A stretch of DNA of 64,000 bases from an uncultured Oscillibacter sp. (GTDB lineage Bacteria; Bacillota; Clostridia; Oscillospirales; Oscillospiraceae), in NCBI GenBank assembly GCA_910578935.1, contig CAJTSM010000001.1, positions 31 to 64,030 on the forward strand, in the 5' to 3' direction. Both the position numbers and the translations under genes were made by a program. This document shows positions 52,097 to 62,000 of the stretch, piece by piece (position 1 is the first letter of the stretch; the number at the start of each line of letters is the position of its first letter). Below the pieces are notes generated by a model. The model was given only the letters and a program-made list of their open reading frames with translations. It was not told the DNA's origin and did no database searches.

Positions 52097-52129
52097 GAGG
52101 CCGCCCCGTCTCAAGGGCGAGGCGGCCTC
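52097..52129 (+). terminator. Hairpin between pgi and mtlD
   Basis: GAGGCCGCC/GGCGGCCTC with a 15-base loop that pairs further. No T tract, so termination is uncertain. Confidence 0.45.
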
Positions 52130-52189
52130 AATTCAAGTGATCGCGAAATCGATTGCTCAATCAAAAACCATCATTTTAAGGAGGAGTTT

Positions 52190-53347
52190 ATGAAACAGGC
52201 AATTCAAATCGGCGCGGGCAACATCGGCCGGGGCTTTATCGGGGCCCTGCTCAGCCAGGCAGGCTGGCACGTCACCTTCGCCGACGTGGTGGAGCCCATC
52301 ATTGAGGCGCTGAACAAAGACCACGCCTACACGGTTCACATCCTGGACAAGGAGCCCGGGGAAATCGCCATCAGCAATGTGGACGGCGTGCTTTCCAACT
52401 CCCCGGCGTTTGCGGAAAAGGTTGCCCAGTGCGACCTCATCACCACCGCCGTGGGCCCCAACGTGCTGCCCATCATCGCCAAGTCCATCGCCGGGGGCGT
52501 CCAGGCCCGTATCCAGGCGGGGAACACCGCGCCCATGAACGTGGTCTGCTGCGAGAACGGCCTGCGGACCACCACCCGGCTCAAGAACGAAGTGGTGAAG
52601 CACCTGAGCGCCGAGGAGATTTCTTTCCTGGAGGAGCACATCGGCTTTGCCGACTGCGCCGTGGACCGCATCTGCCCCAAGCCCAGCTTTGACAACATCC
52701 TGGACGCCGCCGTGGAGCGGTACTGCGAGTGGGACGTGGAGAAATCCGCCTGGAAGGGCGAGCTGCCGGATATCCCGGGCCTGACCTTCGCGGACAACCT
52801 CATGGCCTATCTGGAGCGGAAGCTCTTCACCTTGAACAGCGGCCACGCCATCTGCGCGTACCTGGGCTATCTGCGGGGTTATGCAACCATCAAGGACAGC
52901 ATCGCGGATCCCGCCATCGGGGAAATCGTCCACGCCGCCATCTCCGAGAGCGGCGAGGGCCTGATTAAGGAGTTCGGTTTTGACCCGGATGTGCACCATG
53001 CGTATGTTGAAAAGATCTTCGCCCGCTATCAGAACCCCTTCCTGGAAGACGAGGTACTTCGGGTAGGCCGGGAACCCATCCGGAAGCTGGAGGCTGGGGA
53101 CCGGCTCATCAAACCCTTGACCACCACGGCCGCCTATGGCCTGCCGGTGGACCACCTGATCTTCGGCGCTGCCGCCGCCTTGCGGTTTGACTGCCCGGAG
53201 GATCCCCAGAGCGCAGAGCTTCAGGCGAAAATTCGGGCGGAGGGTCCCGCCGCCGCCCTGGAAGCTTACTCTGGCCTGAAACCGGAAAATATCCTGTTCG
53301 GACGGATTCTGGACATCTACCGGGCTCTGGCTGTTGCAAAAAAATAA
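52190..53347 (+). CDS. mtlD: Mannitol-1-phosphate 5-dehydrogenase
   Basis: It oxidises mannitol 1-phosphate to fructose 6-phosphate with NAD+. It has 385 residues. The N-terminal Rossmann loop is QIGAGNIGRGFIGALLSQAG, the middle has VGPNVLPIIA and MNVVCCENGL, and the C-terminal domain has the catalytic Lys region AYLERKLFTLNSGHAICAYLGYLRG, all diagnostic of MtlD. The ATG at 52190 follows AAGGAGGAG. It completes the pathway started by the PTS permease at 44748, from which it is separated by glmS and pgi. Confidence 0.96.
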   Translation: MKQAIQIGAGNIGRGFIGALLSQAGWHVTFADVVEPIIEALNKDHAYTVHILDKEPGEIAISNVDGVLSNSPAFAEKVAQCDLITTAVGPNVLPIIAKSIAGGVQARIQAGNTAPMNVVCCENGLRTTTRLKNEVVKHLSAEEISFLEEHIGFADCAVDRICPKPSFDNILDAAVERYCEWDVEKSAWKGELPDIPGLTFADNLMAYLERKLFTLNSGHAICAYLGYLRGYATIKDSIADPAIGEIVHAAISESGEGLIKEFGFDPDVHHAYVEKIFARYQNPFLEDEVLRVGREPIRKLEAGDRLIKPLTTTAAYGLPVDHLIFGAAAALRFDCPEDPQSAELQAKIRAEGPAAALEAYSGLKPENILFGRILDIYRALAVAKK

Positions 53348-53356
53348 TGGATTTCC

Positions 53357-53391
53357 AAAATAGGACGGGGGATGCTTCCTCCGTCCTATTT
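53357..53391 (+). terminator. Terminator of mtlD
   Basis: AAATAGGACGG/CCGTCCTATTT extended by GGGGA/TCCT pairing, ending in TTTGATT. Confidence 0.85.
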
Positions 53392-53419
53392 GATTCTCTT
53401 GGAAATCTCTCCCATTCCC

Positions 53420-53448
53420 TTTCCTTTTCAGGCAGATTCTGTTAGAAT
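53420..53448 (+). promoter_or_regulatory. Possible promoter of the CapA-like gene
   Basis: TTTCCT, 17 bases, TAGAAT; the -35 is poor, the -10 fair. Confidence 0.4.
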
Positions 53449-53496
53449 AAATGCAGAAAGAAAATTCCGCATTTTCCAGGAAAGAGAGGAAAGCCT

Positions 53497-54576
53497 ATGA
53501 AGCGCCGTCTGGCTATACTTCTGGCGGTTTTGCAGCTGCTGCTGTGCGCCGTTTCTGCCGCCGCTGCGGAATGGGACCCTACAGACCCTAACGATCCCCT
53601 TCTCTGGGAGCCGGACCTTCCGGAGTTTGACGGGCCCATACCCCGAGCCGGGGAGACGGAAGATGCATTCAGCATAGTTGTCAGCTTCACTGGCGACATG
53701 CTGCTAGCCTCCCTCTATGGCAAGCAGGCGGCGGGAAATTTTCTAGACTACGCCGCGAAGCAGGAGCCGGAGTATTTCCTCCAGTACGTCCGCCCCATCT
53801 TTGAGGCCGACGACTTCACCGTGGTGAACCTGGAAAATGTATTGACGGACCGGAATCTAACTCCCAAGGAGAAGAATTCAGACCCCGCTTACTGGTATCG
53901 AGCGCCCACCGCTAACACAGAAATCCTCACCTCCTCAGGCGTAGAGGCCGTCTCCCTGGCCAACAACCACACAGGAGACTACCGTTCCGCAGGCTATAAG
54001 GACACTGTCAAAGCCGTCTCCGCCGCCGGGCTGGAATACGGCGGCAATGACCGGACTTTTTATCTGGAGAAAAATGGTTATCGGATTGCTGTCATCTGTC
54101 ACGGGCTCTGGAACGAAGCACAGGCCGGCGCCATCGTCCAACGGCTCAAGGCAGCGGAAAAAAACTCTGATTTTCAGGTTGTCTTCTATCACGGCGGCAA
54201 AGAGGGCGTCCATGCGCCGGAGGCGTGGCGGGTCCGGGCCTCCCGCCGCCTGGCCGACAACGGCGCGGACCTGGTGCTGGGAAACCACCCCCACGTGCTA
54301 CAGCCCCGGGAAATCTACCAAGGCACAGAAATTGTCTACTCCCTGGGGAATTTCTGTTTCGGCGGCAGCCGCCGTCCGGAAAACCGGACCATCATCTATC
54401 AGCTGATCCTCCACATTGAAAACGGGGAGCTGGCGAGCTCAGACTCAGAGATAATTCCTTGCTATGTCCACACCGGCGCCGGTGTCAACAACTACTGCCC
54501 CGCCCCGATTTCCGATGAATCTCTGCGCCGGCAGGTATTGGATTTTATGGACGGTAAAGCAAAACTTCCCTGCTGA
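53497..54576 (+). CDS. Secreted CapA-family (poly-gamma-glutamate synthesis type) metallophosphatase-like protein
   Basis: A 359-residue exported protein with a signal peptide (1-24, ILLAVLQLLLCAVSAAAA). The PGA_cap domain shows FTGDMLLASLYG, VNLENVLTDR, VEAVSLANNHTGDYRS, VVFYHGGKEGVHAPEAW and GADLVLGNHPHVLQPREIYQ, a calcineurin-like metal-site pattern. PgsA/CapA proteins act in poly-gamma-glutamate export in bacilli. No pgsB or pgsC lies here, so this is one of the many stand-alone homologues of unknown substrate. The ATG at 53497 follows GAAAGAGAGG. Confidence 0.85.
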   Translation: MKRRLAILLAVLQLLLCAVSAAAAEWDPTDPNDPLLWEPDLPEFDGPIPRAGETEDAFSIVVSFTGDMLLASLYGKQAAGNFLDYAAKQEPEYFLQYVRPIFEADDFTVVNLENVLTDRNLTPKEKNSDPAYWYRAPTANTEILTSSGVEAVSLANNHTGDYRSAGYKDTVKAVSAAGLEYGGNDRTFYLEKNGYRIAVICHGLWNEAQAGAIVQRLKAAEKNSDFQVVFYHGGKEGVHAPEAWRVRASRRLADNGADLVLGNHPHVLQPREIYQGTEIVYSLGNFCFGGSRRPENRTIIYQLILHIENGELASSDSEIIPCYVHTGAGVNNYCPAPISDESLRRQVLDFMDGKAKLPC

Positions 54577-54709
54577 ACAATGGAGCCTTCAGTTAAACCG
54601 GAGGCTTCCATTCTTTTCCTACTTTTAATTTTCAGGATTTTTTACGTGAAATTTACAGGTATTTTAGCAAAATATCTTTACTTGGAAGACAAAAGTTCCT
54701 TGAATACAC

Positions 54710-54738
54710 TTGCCGAAATTTCCTTTTTCTGTTATACT
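54710..54738 (+). promoter_or_regulatory. Promoter of the sodium symporter gene
   Basis: TTGCCG, 17 bases, TATACT, 200 bases upstream of the gene; the repeat copy at 54815 lies between. Confidence 0.7.
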
Positions 54739-54814
54739 GATGTTGATAAGGCAGGCTCCCGCAATGGAGATGGCGTTTCTCCTCCGGCGCGGCAAACGGA
54801 AAGACTTCGATTGT

Positions 54815-54913
54815 TATAGTCAACGCAGAAAGCCGCTTATGCGGCTTGCGGCGCTGTTCTACAGCGCTGCGCCGAGCAGAATTCTTTGGATTTTTTCAAC
54901 TGCGCTGACGAGC
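54815..54913. repeat. Dispersed inverted-end repeat, copy B (99 bp)
   Basis: The left end TATAGTCAACGCAG and the right end CTGCGCTGACGAGC are imperfect inverted copies. Inside are AAGCCGCTTATGCGGCTT (a hairpin) and AGAATTCTTTGGA. Read on the minus strand it aligns over its whole length with 31950-32045. It lies in the leader of the symporter gene, downstream of that gene's promoter. Confidence 0.65.
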
Positions 54914-54939
54914 AGAGGACTTCGACGTAAGGGCAGGTA

Positions 54940-56409
54940 ATGGAAACGGAAAGGGTAAAGGTACAAATGGATCACACTCAGCTCAGCGTTTTGGATCTGG
55001 CTATTATCGCAGTCTATTTGATCACGATGGTGGCAGTGGGCATCTACTTTGTCCGGCGCATCAAGAACACCGGGGACTACTATGTGGCGGGCCGGTCCCT
55101 GGGGCCCCTGGTCATGATGGCCACCGTCTGCGCCACCATCATCGGCGGCAGCGGCCTCATGGGGCGGGCGGGGGTTGCCTATTCCAGCGGCTTTAAAGCG
55201 GTGCTCACCGCCATTCCTTATTTATTGGGTATGTTTATTTTTTCCGGCTTCGCCGGAAAAATCTCCGACATTGGCATGAAATACGACGTGACCTCTATCC
55301 CGGACTTGTTTCACCGCCGGTTCGGTAAGACGGCAAAGATCCTGCTTGCCGCCATGGTAGCCTTCACCATGATGGGCACCGTGGCCTCTCAAGTAACGGC
55401 CACCGCTACAATTATCAACATGCTTGGGGGCCAAGTGGGTCTTTCCTTTGAAGCCGGAGCCCTCATCGCCTGTATTATTTTCATGGTCTATACCGCCTCC
55501 AGCGGCCTCTTCGGCGTTGTCTACACCGACGTGCTGCAATTCTACATGCTGATTCTCTTTGTGTACATCTTGATTCCCGCCGCATCCCTCCGGAGCATCG
55601 GCGGCTTCTCCAACTTCCTGGCAAATCTGGACCCGGCTCTGGCAAAGCCCTATATCAACGGCAACATTCTGGGCGACATCGTTACCTACCTGGTATTTAC
55701 GATGGCTGGAGCAGAGATGTGGCAGCGGGCTTTCGCCGCCAAGGACCGGGGGTCCGCTAAAAAGGGCATGTTCCTGGGCACCGCCGTCTATGGAATTACC
55801 ATCGCCCTGGTCTATTTTATGGGCGTGGTTGCCCACCAGGTCATCGGGGATGACGCCCTGGCGGTCTACGGCAACACCGACGCCGTAGTTCCGGCCCTGG
55901 CCATCCACGTGCTGCCGATCGGCTTGACAGGATTTGCCCTGGCGGGTATCCTGTCCGTCATCATGTCCACGGCGGACAGCTATTTATTGGTTTCCGTCCA
56001 GACCTGCGTCCATGACATTGGCAAGACGTTCTTCCCGGAGATGAAGGACAAGACGGAAATCCTTCTCTCCCGCGTCTTCTCCATTATCTTGCCCCTGGGC
56101 GCTTTGGTCATTGCGCTTTATATTAAAAACGCTTATAATATTCTCATGTTCGCCTGGAGTTTTTACGCGGCGGCGGCAGGCATTCCGGCCTTTGCCGCTC
56201 TTTTCTGGCGGAAAGCCACCAGCGCCGGCGTTATCGCCGGCATGGCCGCCGGTTTCACGGTCTGTATCGGCTGGAAACTGCTGGGAGAGCCCTTCGGCCT
56301 GGGTTCCGCCGTTCCGGGCACCATCGCCTGCGGTATTGCCCTGGTGGCGGTGAGCCTGGCCACGTATAAAAGCCGTCCTTCCCTCTTCCTGGAAGCGGGG
56401 AAAGTCTGA
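54940..56409 (+). CDS. Sodium:solute symporter family transporter
   Basis: A 489-residue membrane protein with about 13 hydrophobic helices. It has the SSS signature pieces DYYVAGRSLGPLVMMATVCATIIGGSGLMG, GKISDIGMKYDVTSIPDLFHRRFG and FALAGILSVIMSTADSYLL, where the Ser residues would take part in the sodium site. The family includes PutP, PanF and sialic-acid symporters; the substrate is not assignable. Two starts are possible: ATG 54940, or ATG 54967 (MDHTQLSVLDL), which has its own AAAGGTA site and would give 480 residues. Its leader carries a dispersed repeat. Confidence 0.9.
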   Translation: METERVKVQMDHTQLSVLDLAIIAVYLITMVAVGIYFVRRIKNTGDYYVAGRSLGPLVMMATVCATIIGGSGLMGRAGVAYSSGFKAVLTAIPYLLGMFIFSGFAGKISDIGMKYDVTSIPDLFHRRFGKTAKILLAAMVAFTMMGTVASQVTATATIINMLGGQVGLSFEAGALIACIIFMVYTASSGLFGVVYTDVLQFYMLILFVYILIPAASLRSIGGFSNFLANLDPALAKPYINGNILGDIVTYLVFTMAGAEMWQRAFAAKDRGSAKKGMFLGTAVYGITIALVYFMGVVAHQVIGDDALAVYGNTDAVVPALAIHVLPIGLTGFALAGILSVIMSTADSYLLVSVQTCVHDIGKTFFPEMKDKTEILLSRVFSIILPLGALVIALYIKNAYNILMFAWSFYAAAAGIPAFAALFWRKATSAGVIAGMAAGFTVCIGWKLLGEPFGLGSAVPGTIACGIALVAVSLATYKSRPSLFLEAGKV

Positions 56410-56524
56410 GCCCTGTTTGAAAAATGACAAAACGCCGTCTGGAGGCATTCCGCCAATGTTCAAACAAAGCCCGGCCGAACGCATTTTGCTGCGGGGGATG
56501 GACCCTGCGGAAAGAGGTAATCGT

Positions 56525-57712
56525 ATGTTGACCTTGGATATGATCCTGGACGCGCAGAACGCCCTGGCGGATGTTGCCCGCCGGACTCCTCTGTACCCTG
56601 CCCCTAAATTGGGCCGGGAGCTTTACATCAAGGCGGAAAATTTGCAGCTCACCGGCTCCTTTAAACTCCGGGGTGCCTATAATAAAATCCGCTCCCTGTC
56701 AAGTGAGGAGGCGGAAAAGGGCGTTATCGCCTGTTCCGCCGGAAATCATGCCCAAGGAATCGCTCTTTCCTCCGCGCGCCTGGGGATCCCAGCGGTGATC
56801 TGCATGCCTGCCGGCGCCCCCATCAGCAAGGTTGAGGCCACCAAAAGTTACGGCGCCCAGGTAGTTTTGGTCCCTGGCGTATATGACGACGCCGCCCAGG
56901 AAGCCCATCGCCTCTGCCGGGAGGCGGGCTATACCTTTGCCCACCCCTTCGACGACCCCCAGGTCATCGCCGGGCAAGGCACCATCGGCCTGGAAATCTT
57001 AGAGCAGCTCCCGGAGGTAGAGCAGGTGGTGGTCCCCATTGGCGGCGGCGGCCTCATCAGCGGCGTAGCCTTTGCCATCAAACAGCGAAATCCCTCCTGC
57101 CGGGTGGTAGGAGTCCAGGCGGCAGGAGCGCCCTCCATGTACCTCTCTCTCCACGCCGGAGAACCTACGGAACTGTCCGGCGTCTCCACCATCGCCGACG
57201 GCATCGCTGTAAAGCGTCCGGGGAATCTGACATTCGCGCTGTGCCGCGAGTATGTAGACGAAGTGGTTACCGTCACAGAGGATGAAATTGCCTCTGCCAT
57301 TCTGGCCCTGATGGAGGAGCAGAAAACCGTAGCCGAAGGGGCCGGAGCCACTCCGGTAGCCGCCTGCATGTTCGGCAAAGTCCCCACAGAGGGGCGGAAG
57401 ACCGTCTGTCTGGTTTCCGGCGGCAATGTAGATGTCACCACCCTCTCCCGCATCATCACCAAGGGCCTGTCCAAAGCAGGCCGTTTAGTGGAGCTGACTA
57501 CCAAAGTAGAGGATAAACCGGGGAGCTTGCTGCGAATGCTCCAGGTAGTGGCAGACAGCGGGGCCAACATCATCAGTGTCAACCACAACCGGGAGGACAA
57601 GGACTCCGACGTAGGGGCCTGTATCGTCACTATGGTATTGGAAACCCGGGATAACCGCCACGCGGAAGCGTTGCAGTTAGAGCTGTTATCCAAAGGATAC
57701 CTTATGCGGTGA
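56525..57712 (+). CDS. ilvA: Threonine ammonia-lyase with C-terminal ACT domain
   Basis: A PLP enzyme turning threonine into 2-oxobutanoate, for isoleucine synthesis or for catabolism. It has 395 residues. The PLP lysine is in LQLTGSFKLRGAYNKI, the phosphate loop is VVPIGGGGLISGVAFA, and SAGNHAQGIALSSARLG is conserved. An ACT-like regulatory domain occupies the last 70 residues (VELTTKVEDKPGSLLRMLQV). This single-ACT form is typical of the short IlvA/TdcB-type enzymes, so catabolic or biosynthetic use is open. The ATG at 56525 (MLTLDMILDAQNAL) follows GAAAGAGG. The end of the symporter gene lies 115 bases upstream. Confidence 0.93.
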   Translation: MLTLDMILDAQNALADVARRTPLYPAPKLGRELYIKAENLQLTGSFKLRGAYNKIRSLSSEEAEKGVIACSAGNHAQGIALSSARLGIPAVICMPAGAPISKVEATKSYGAQVVLVPGVYDDAAQEAHRLCREAGYTFAHPFDDPQVIAGQGTIGLEILEQLPEVEQVVVPIGGGGLISGVAFAIKQRNPSCRVVGVQAAGAPSMYLSLHAGEPTELSGVSTIADGIAVKRPGNLTFALCREYVDEVVTVTEDEIASAILALMEEQKTVAEGAGATPVAACMFGKVPTEGRKTVCLVSGGNVDVTTLSRIITKGLSKAGRLVELTTKVEDKPGSLLRMLQVVADSGANIISVNHNREDKDSDVGACIVTMVLETRDNRHAEALQLELLSKGYLMR

Positions 57713-57745
57713 GGGGCTCCTGGGATTTACCAACAAACTATCACC

Positions 57746-57781
57746 AAAAAACCGGCGGACCAAAAAAGTCCGCCGGTTTTT
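57746..57781. terminator. Bidirectional terminator behind ilvA
   Basis: AAAAACCGGCGGAC/GTCCGCCGGTTTTT form a 14-bp stem with flanking A and T tracts between convergent genes. Confidence 0.9.
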
Positions 57782-57800
57782 GCTTTTCCTATTCGGTTTC

Positions 57801-59045
57801 TCAGAGCACATTTTGGACAAAGCGGCTGAGGATCACCGCCACTTGGGCCCGGGAGGCATTCCCTTCCGGGGACAGGGTATCGGCGGTGACACCGTTGATC
57901 ATCCCCGCCGACACAGCCCAGCGCAAGGGTTCCACAGCGTAAGCCGCGATCTGCCCCGCGTCGGTGAAAACACCCAGCTCCGCCCGGTCGGACACGTCCC
58001 GGCCCTTTTGGGCGGCATAGCGATACAAAAAAGCCGCCATCTGTTCCCGGGTGATCCGATTGCCTGGACGGAATGTCCCGTCATTGTAACCGTTGACGAT
58101 GCCGTTGGCGGAGGCCCAGGAGACGGCGGAGGCATAATAGGCCCCCGGGACCACGTCGCTGAAATGGTTCGCCCCCACAACGGGGGACCCCTCCAGACGG
58201 TAGAGGATTGCTACAATCTGTCCCCGTGTGGTAGGAGTATTCGGAGTGAAAGCCGTGGCAGAGGTGCCGTTCATCAGTCCCGTCTCAAAAGCCCAGCGCA
58301 CCGCGTCATAGCACCAGTCTCCCGGCAGCACATCCTGGAACGCCAGCTCTCCTCCGGGGATAAAGGAAGCTGTCACTTCTACGTCCAAGCCGGGCATGGG
58401 GAAGGTATAGCGGTTCAATCCGTCCCGAGCTAGGAAAACCGCGCCGCCCCGGCTGTCCCGGGCGGTGATAGTCTCCAGGACATATCCGGCATCCGGGACT
58501 ATGTTGAGAAGTACGGTTTCTCCTTCTTTCGCGCCCGCAGGACGGACCGTGACCGTACCGTGTTCCAGCTGGGCAATGTGAACCCGGCTCAAATCCTCCG
58601 CCCCGGAGCTGTCTTCCGCCAGAGGAATCCGATCCTCAAAAATGGGCCTCAGCTCCCGGTCTAACAGCAGCAATTCCGCCCGGTCGGGGAGGCGGACCCC
58701 CCCTCCCGGTGTCAGCGAACCCAGTGTCAGAGTCTTCCCCGTGAGGGGTTCCTCTTCCGCCACCAGGTAGATGGTGACAAAGGTTTCCCCCCGGTCCGTT
58801 TCCACATGACAGTCCGGGCTATAGACGTCCCGGAGCGACGGACTAAAACGAACATCGGGGTATTCACCTCCCCAAACCAGCTCCAGCTGAAGAGCGTAGG
58901 CCTGACGTTCCAATCCCTCCAGCGTGAGGAGGACTTCGCCGCTTCGCTCTTGGCAGGAAAGGGTCAGCCTGTCCCCGGAGGCCGCCGACACCGGCAGGGC
59001 GCAGAGCAGGCACAAGGCCAGAAGGCCGGATACTATACGTTTCAT
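57801..59045 (-). CDS. Secreted protein with three C-terminal S-layer homology domains
   Basis: A 414-residue exported protein with a signal peptide (1-23, MKRIVSGLLALCLLCALPVSAAS). The N-terminal half (25-150) looks like a beta-sandwich of cohesin-like shape (LTLSCQERSGEVLLTLEGLE, VRFSPSLRDVYSPDC), but I cannot name it with confidence. A stretch around 165-225 resembles bacterial repeat modules (EGETVLLNIVPDAGYVLETI). Three SLH domains (about 228-410, with AFQDVLPGDWCYDAVRWAFETGLMNG, and TTRGQIVAILYR-like motifs) would anchor it to the cell wall. Its start overlaps the stop of the M60 peptidase gene (ATGA), so both are made together. Confidence 0.85.
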   Translation of the reverse strand: MKRIVSGLLALCLLCALPVSAASGDRLTLSCQERSGEVLLTLEGLERQAYALQLELVWGGEYPDVRFSPSLRDVYSPDCHVETDRGETFVTIYLVAEEEPLTGKTLTLGSLTPGGGVRLPDRAELLLLDRELRPIFEDRIPLAEDSSGAEDLSRVHIAQLEHGTVTVRPAGAKEGETVLLNIVPDAGYVLETITARDSRGGAVFLARDGLNRYTFPMPGLDVEVTASFIPGGELAFQDVLPGDWCYDAVRWAFETGLMNGTSATAFTPNTPTTRGQIVAILYRLEGSPVVGANHFSDVVPGAYYASAVSWASANGIVNGYNDGTFRPGNRITREQMAAFLYRYAAQKGRDVSDRAELGVFTDAGQIAAYAVEPLRWAVSAGMINGVTADTLSPEGNASRAQVAVILSRFVQNVL

Positions 59046-62000
59046 TCGCCTTCCTCCAATACGATTACCGGCAGGTCCGCCCCGCCGGGGGTGTTGATCC
59101 AAAGGGTTTCCGCCGTTACCCGCTGGCTGTCCGGCAGGGCGGGCTGGTCCGTCCGGGAGAGCACCGCCCGCATCCGGGCAGGCAGGAGTCCGGCGGCATT
59201 GCACGCGCTGGCCTCTCCCTGGAGCTCCGCCTCCCGCTGGACATTGGGAATGAAGATAAACAGGCCGTCGCTGATGTCACAGACCTTTTTGTCCTCGGGT
59301 ACTTCTGCGAAGAGCAGGGCCGTTCCGTCCAGCCAGCGGGATTCGGTGGTCGTTTCCACCCCATCGGCCCCGTCTGTCAGCACGGTCCGGGTAAATTCAC
59401 CTTGGATTTTTACGGTCTGATAAGCCGGGTCGCCCCGGTAGGTGCCGGTGATGATCAATGTCCCGGCGGGGATGATCTGATTGGCCTCCGCACCGTATTG
59501 ATATGTCTTGGACAGCACACCCACAGCCCCCTTCTCCAGGAACGCCACGTCGTCTCCGGCGTAGCTGATGAGACGGAGGCTCTCCAGCGGGATATTCTCC
59601 GGGACGCCGGTGACCGTCACGGTTTTCGCGTCGTAGGTCCAAATGCGGGTGTCTTCCGCCGGCGTATCCGGCTTCTGGAAATACGTCAGGTAGCTGCTCT
59701 TGTCGTCCACCGCTTGGTTTCCCCGGCTGAAATCGCCGGAGCGGGCGACAGTGGCTTTGCCGCCGCCGTCCGTGATGCAAACAGTAAACGCGCCGGAGGC
59801 GGGAGCCCCGATGATTTTCAGTCCGGAAACCGGGGTTTCCTCCTTCAGGGTGAAGGTAACTGTGGTTCCATTCCGGTTCGCCGTGTAGGCGTCCGCCGGG
59901 ACAGTTTTGTCATAGGCAATCCGCAATTCCGCGGCCGATGCCCCAGCAACAAGATTTCCCAAGGTATCATAGGCCCGGACGCTGTAAGTATAGGTCCGGT
60001 GGTTCGCAGAACCGATGATATCCGAGTAGGTCCCCTCGGTGGTAAAGGCGACGGGCTTACCGTTGCGGAGAATCTCATAGCCCTGGAGCGTCCCCGTGTT
60101 GAGGGCAGAGGTAATTGTCAGCTTAACCGTCTTCTCCCCTTCCAGGACCGCCGTCAGGGAAACCGTCCCCTGTCCCGCCGGAACGTTCGCCAGCCGGTCC
60201 CGGCGGCTCTGGTCGTTCAGATACCAAAGGGCGCGGTCCTCCGCCGGGAACTTCGCCAGCGCCGCCTTGGTACCTTCGCTGAGAGTCATACCCCAGCGGA
60301 TAAAGAACTCCGTCAGATTCCGCTCCGCCACGGCAGAGGCAGTGCGGGCTACCCGGTCCTGATAATTGCTCTCGCCGCCGAAATAGGTCCCGGCCTTCCA
60401 CGCCTTGAAGAAACGGTTGTAAAAGTCCATGGGCTTCGCTCCGCCGTCATAGGCCAAGTGGAGCTGCCAGTAGAGCCCCAGCTGGACGAAGACGTCGCTG
60501 GAGTCGCCAGGGAATCCCTGGGCGGTCTTGTTGAAGATGGCCGCATATTTATTGCTCTTTTCCAGGCGGGAGGCCAGGATGTTTTGCTTCCCGTCGTAGG
60601 TCTGAACCATCAGGGAGTAGAGGTTGTTGGTAATCTCAGCCTTGCCCAGCTTGTCCATGTTGTGGCCGATTTCGTGGGCAATGCCCCAGCCGAAAAGGCG
60701 GTTTGCCGCGTCGGAAGCCCCCATGGTTTGAATGGGCTTCCCGCAGACCATGCCGGCGCAGGAGCCGTAGCCAATGCCGATGTGGTTCCCCGCCGCGTAC
60801 ATGAAAGCCCCTGCGAACATCTGCATGCAGCGGATGTTCTGGCGGGTCTGCATGTCGTTTTGGGCATACGTCTTATCAATACCCTGGGTAGTTTTGCAGA
60901 TGTGCATTACGTCCTCCCAGGCCAGGACGGTTTGGTACAGCGTCTCGATTCGCTCTTCCCGGCCCCGGCCCGCGCCGTTCAGCACCGCCGCCGCTGGCAA
61001 AGACAGCAGCATCGTCGGGGTGGAGAGCTCCGTGACGTTGCGGATATTCGACTGCGTGTCGCCGGTCAGTCCGGCGGCATAGCTCTCCAATTCATCTACA
61101 TAACGCCCCAGCTCGGTCCGCCGCTGGCTGTCGTTCATGGTATACCAGTCTGCCAGCTCCAGTACCGGAATATCCGTCCCCCGGCGGATGTGGAGGCGGA
61201 TTCCCTCCGGATTTGTCCCGCCGTAGGTCAGGTAGAGGCTGCCCCCCCGGGAGGTGTTCTGGCTGCCGATCTGGGGAACCGTCAGCACATTCCGCCCGTT
61301 GGAAATTTTCCCGATTTCCGCTTTCCAGGCGGAGGCCTCGGCGTGGAACTGGCTGGCGTACACCGTCAGCTTTTGCCCCGCCGGGATGCCGGAAGCGTAG
61401 ATGGTCAGCTCCTGCTTCGCCCCGGCGGCCACTCCCAGGGGCTGGAGGTCGCTGCCGCCTTGCTGGTACTTCCGGCTGTCCTCTCCGCCGCTGCGGGACT
61501 CAACGCCGTTTCGCACCACGCCGGAGGAAACTCCGCTTCGCAGCAGTTCCTCCGCCAGAGACAGCTCGTCCGCCAGGGTATCCAGATTCATGTAGTAGTT
61601 CCGCTCACCGCTCTCCAACCGCTGCCGGAGGGCGTCGACATCCGCTTGAGCGACGCCGGGGCGCAGAGCGGTCCGCAGCTCGTCCGCAAACAGGCCTGCG
61701 ATGTTGTCCGGCAGGCACCGGGCCGGGTCGTACTCCATAAACATCAACTCCGACAGGCTCACCGCCGTGTAGGCCACCTGCTCGATGGTAACGGCGATTT
61801 TTACCACGTCTGTCACCGGCTCAAAGGGCAGCACAGCGAACTTGGTCACGGCGGGATTGTTCCCCACCGCCAGCCAGGTGTTGTAGTCGGAGGCCTTGCC
61901 CCCCTGAAGGGGATTCGGGGATACCAGGGTGCCGGGGCCGTTCAAATCGTCTCCCTGCCGCCAGACGGTGACGGTGTAAAGCCGGAGGTTGTTGGCATAA

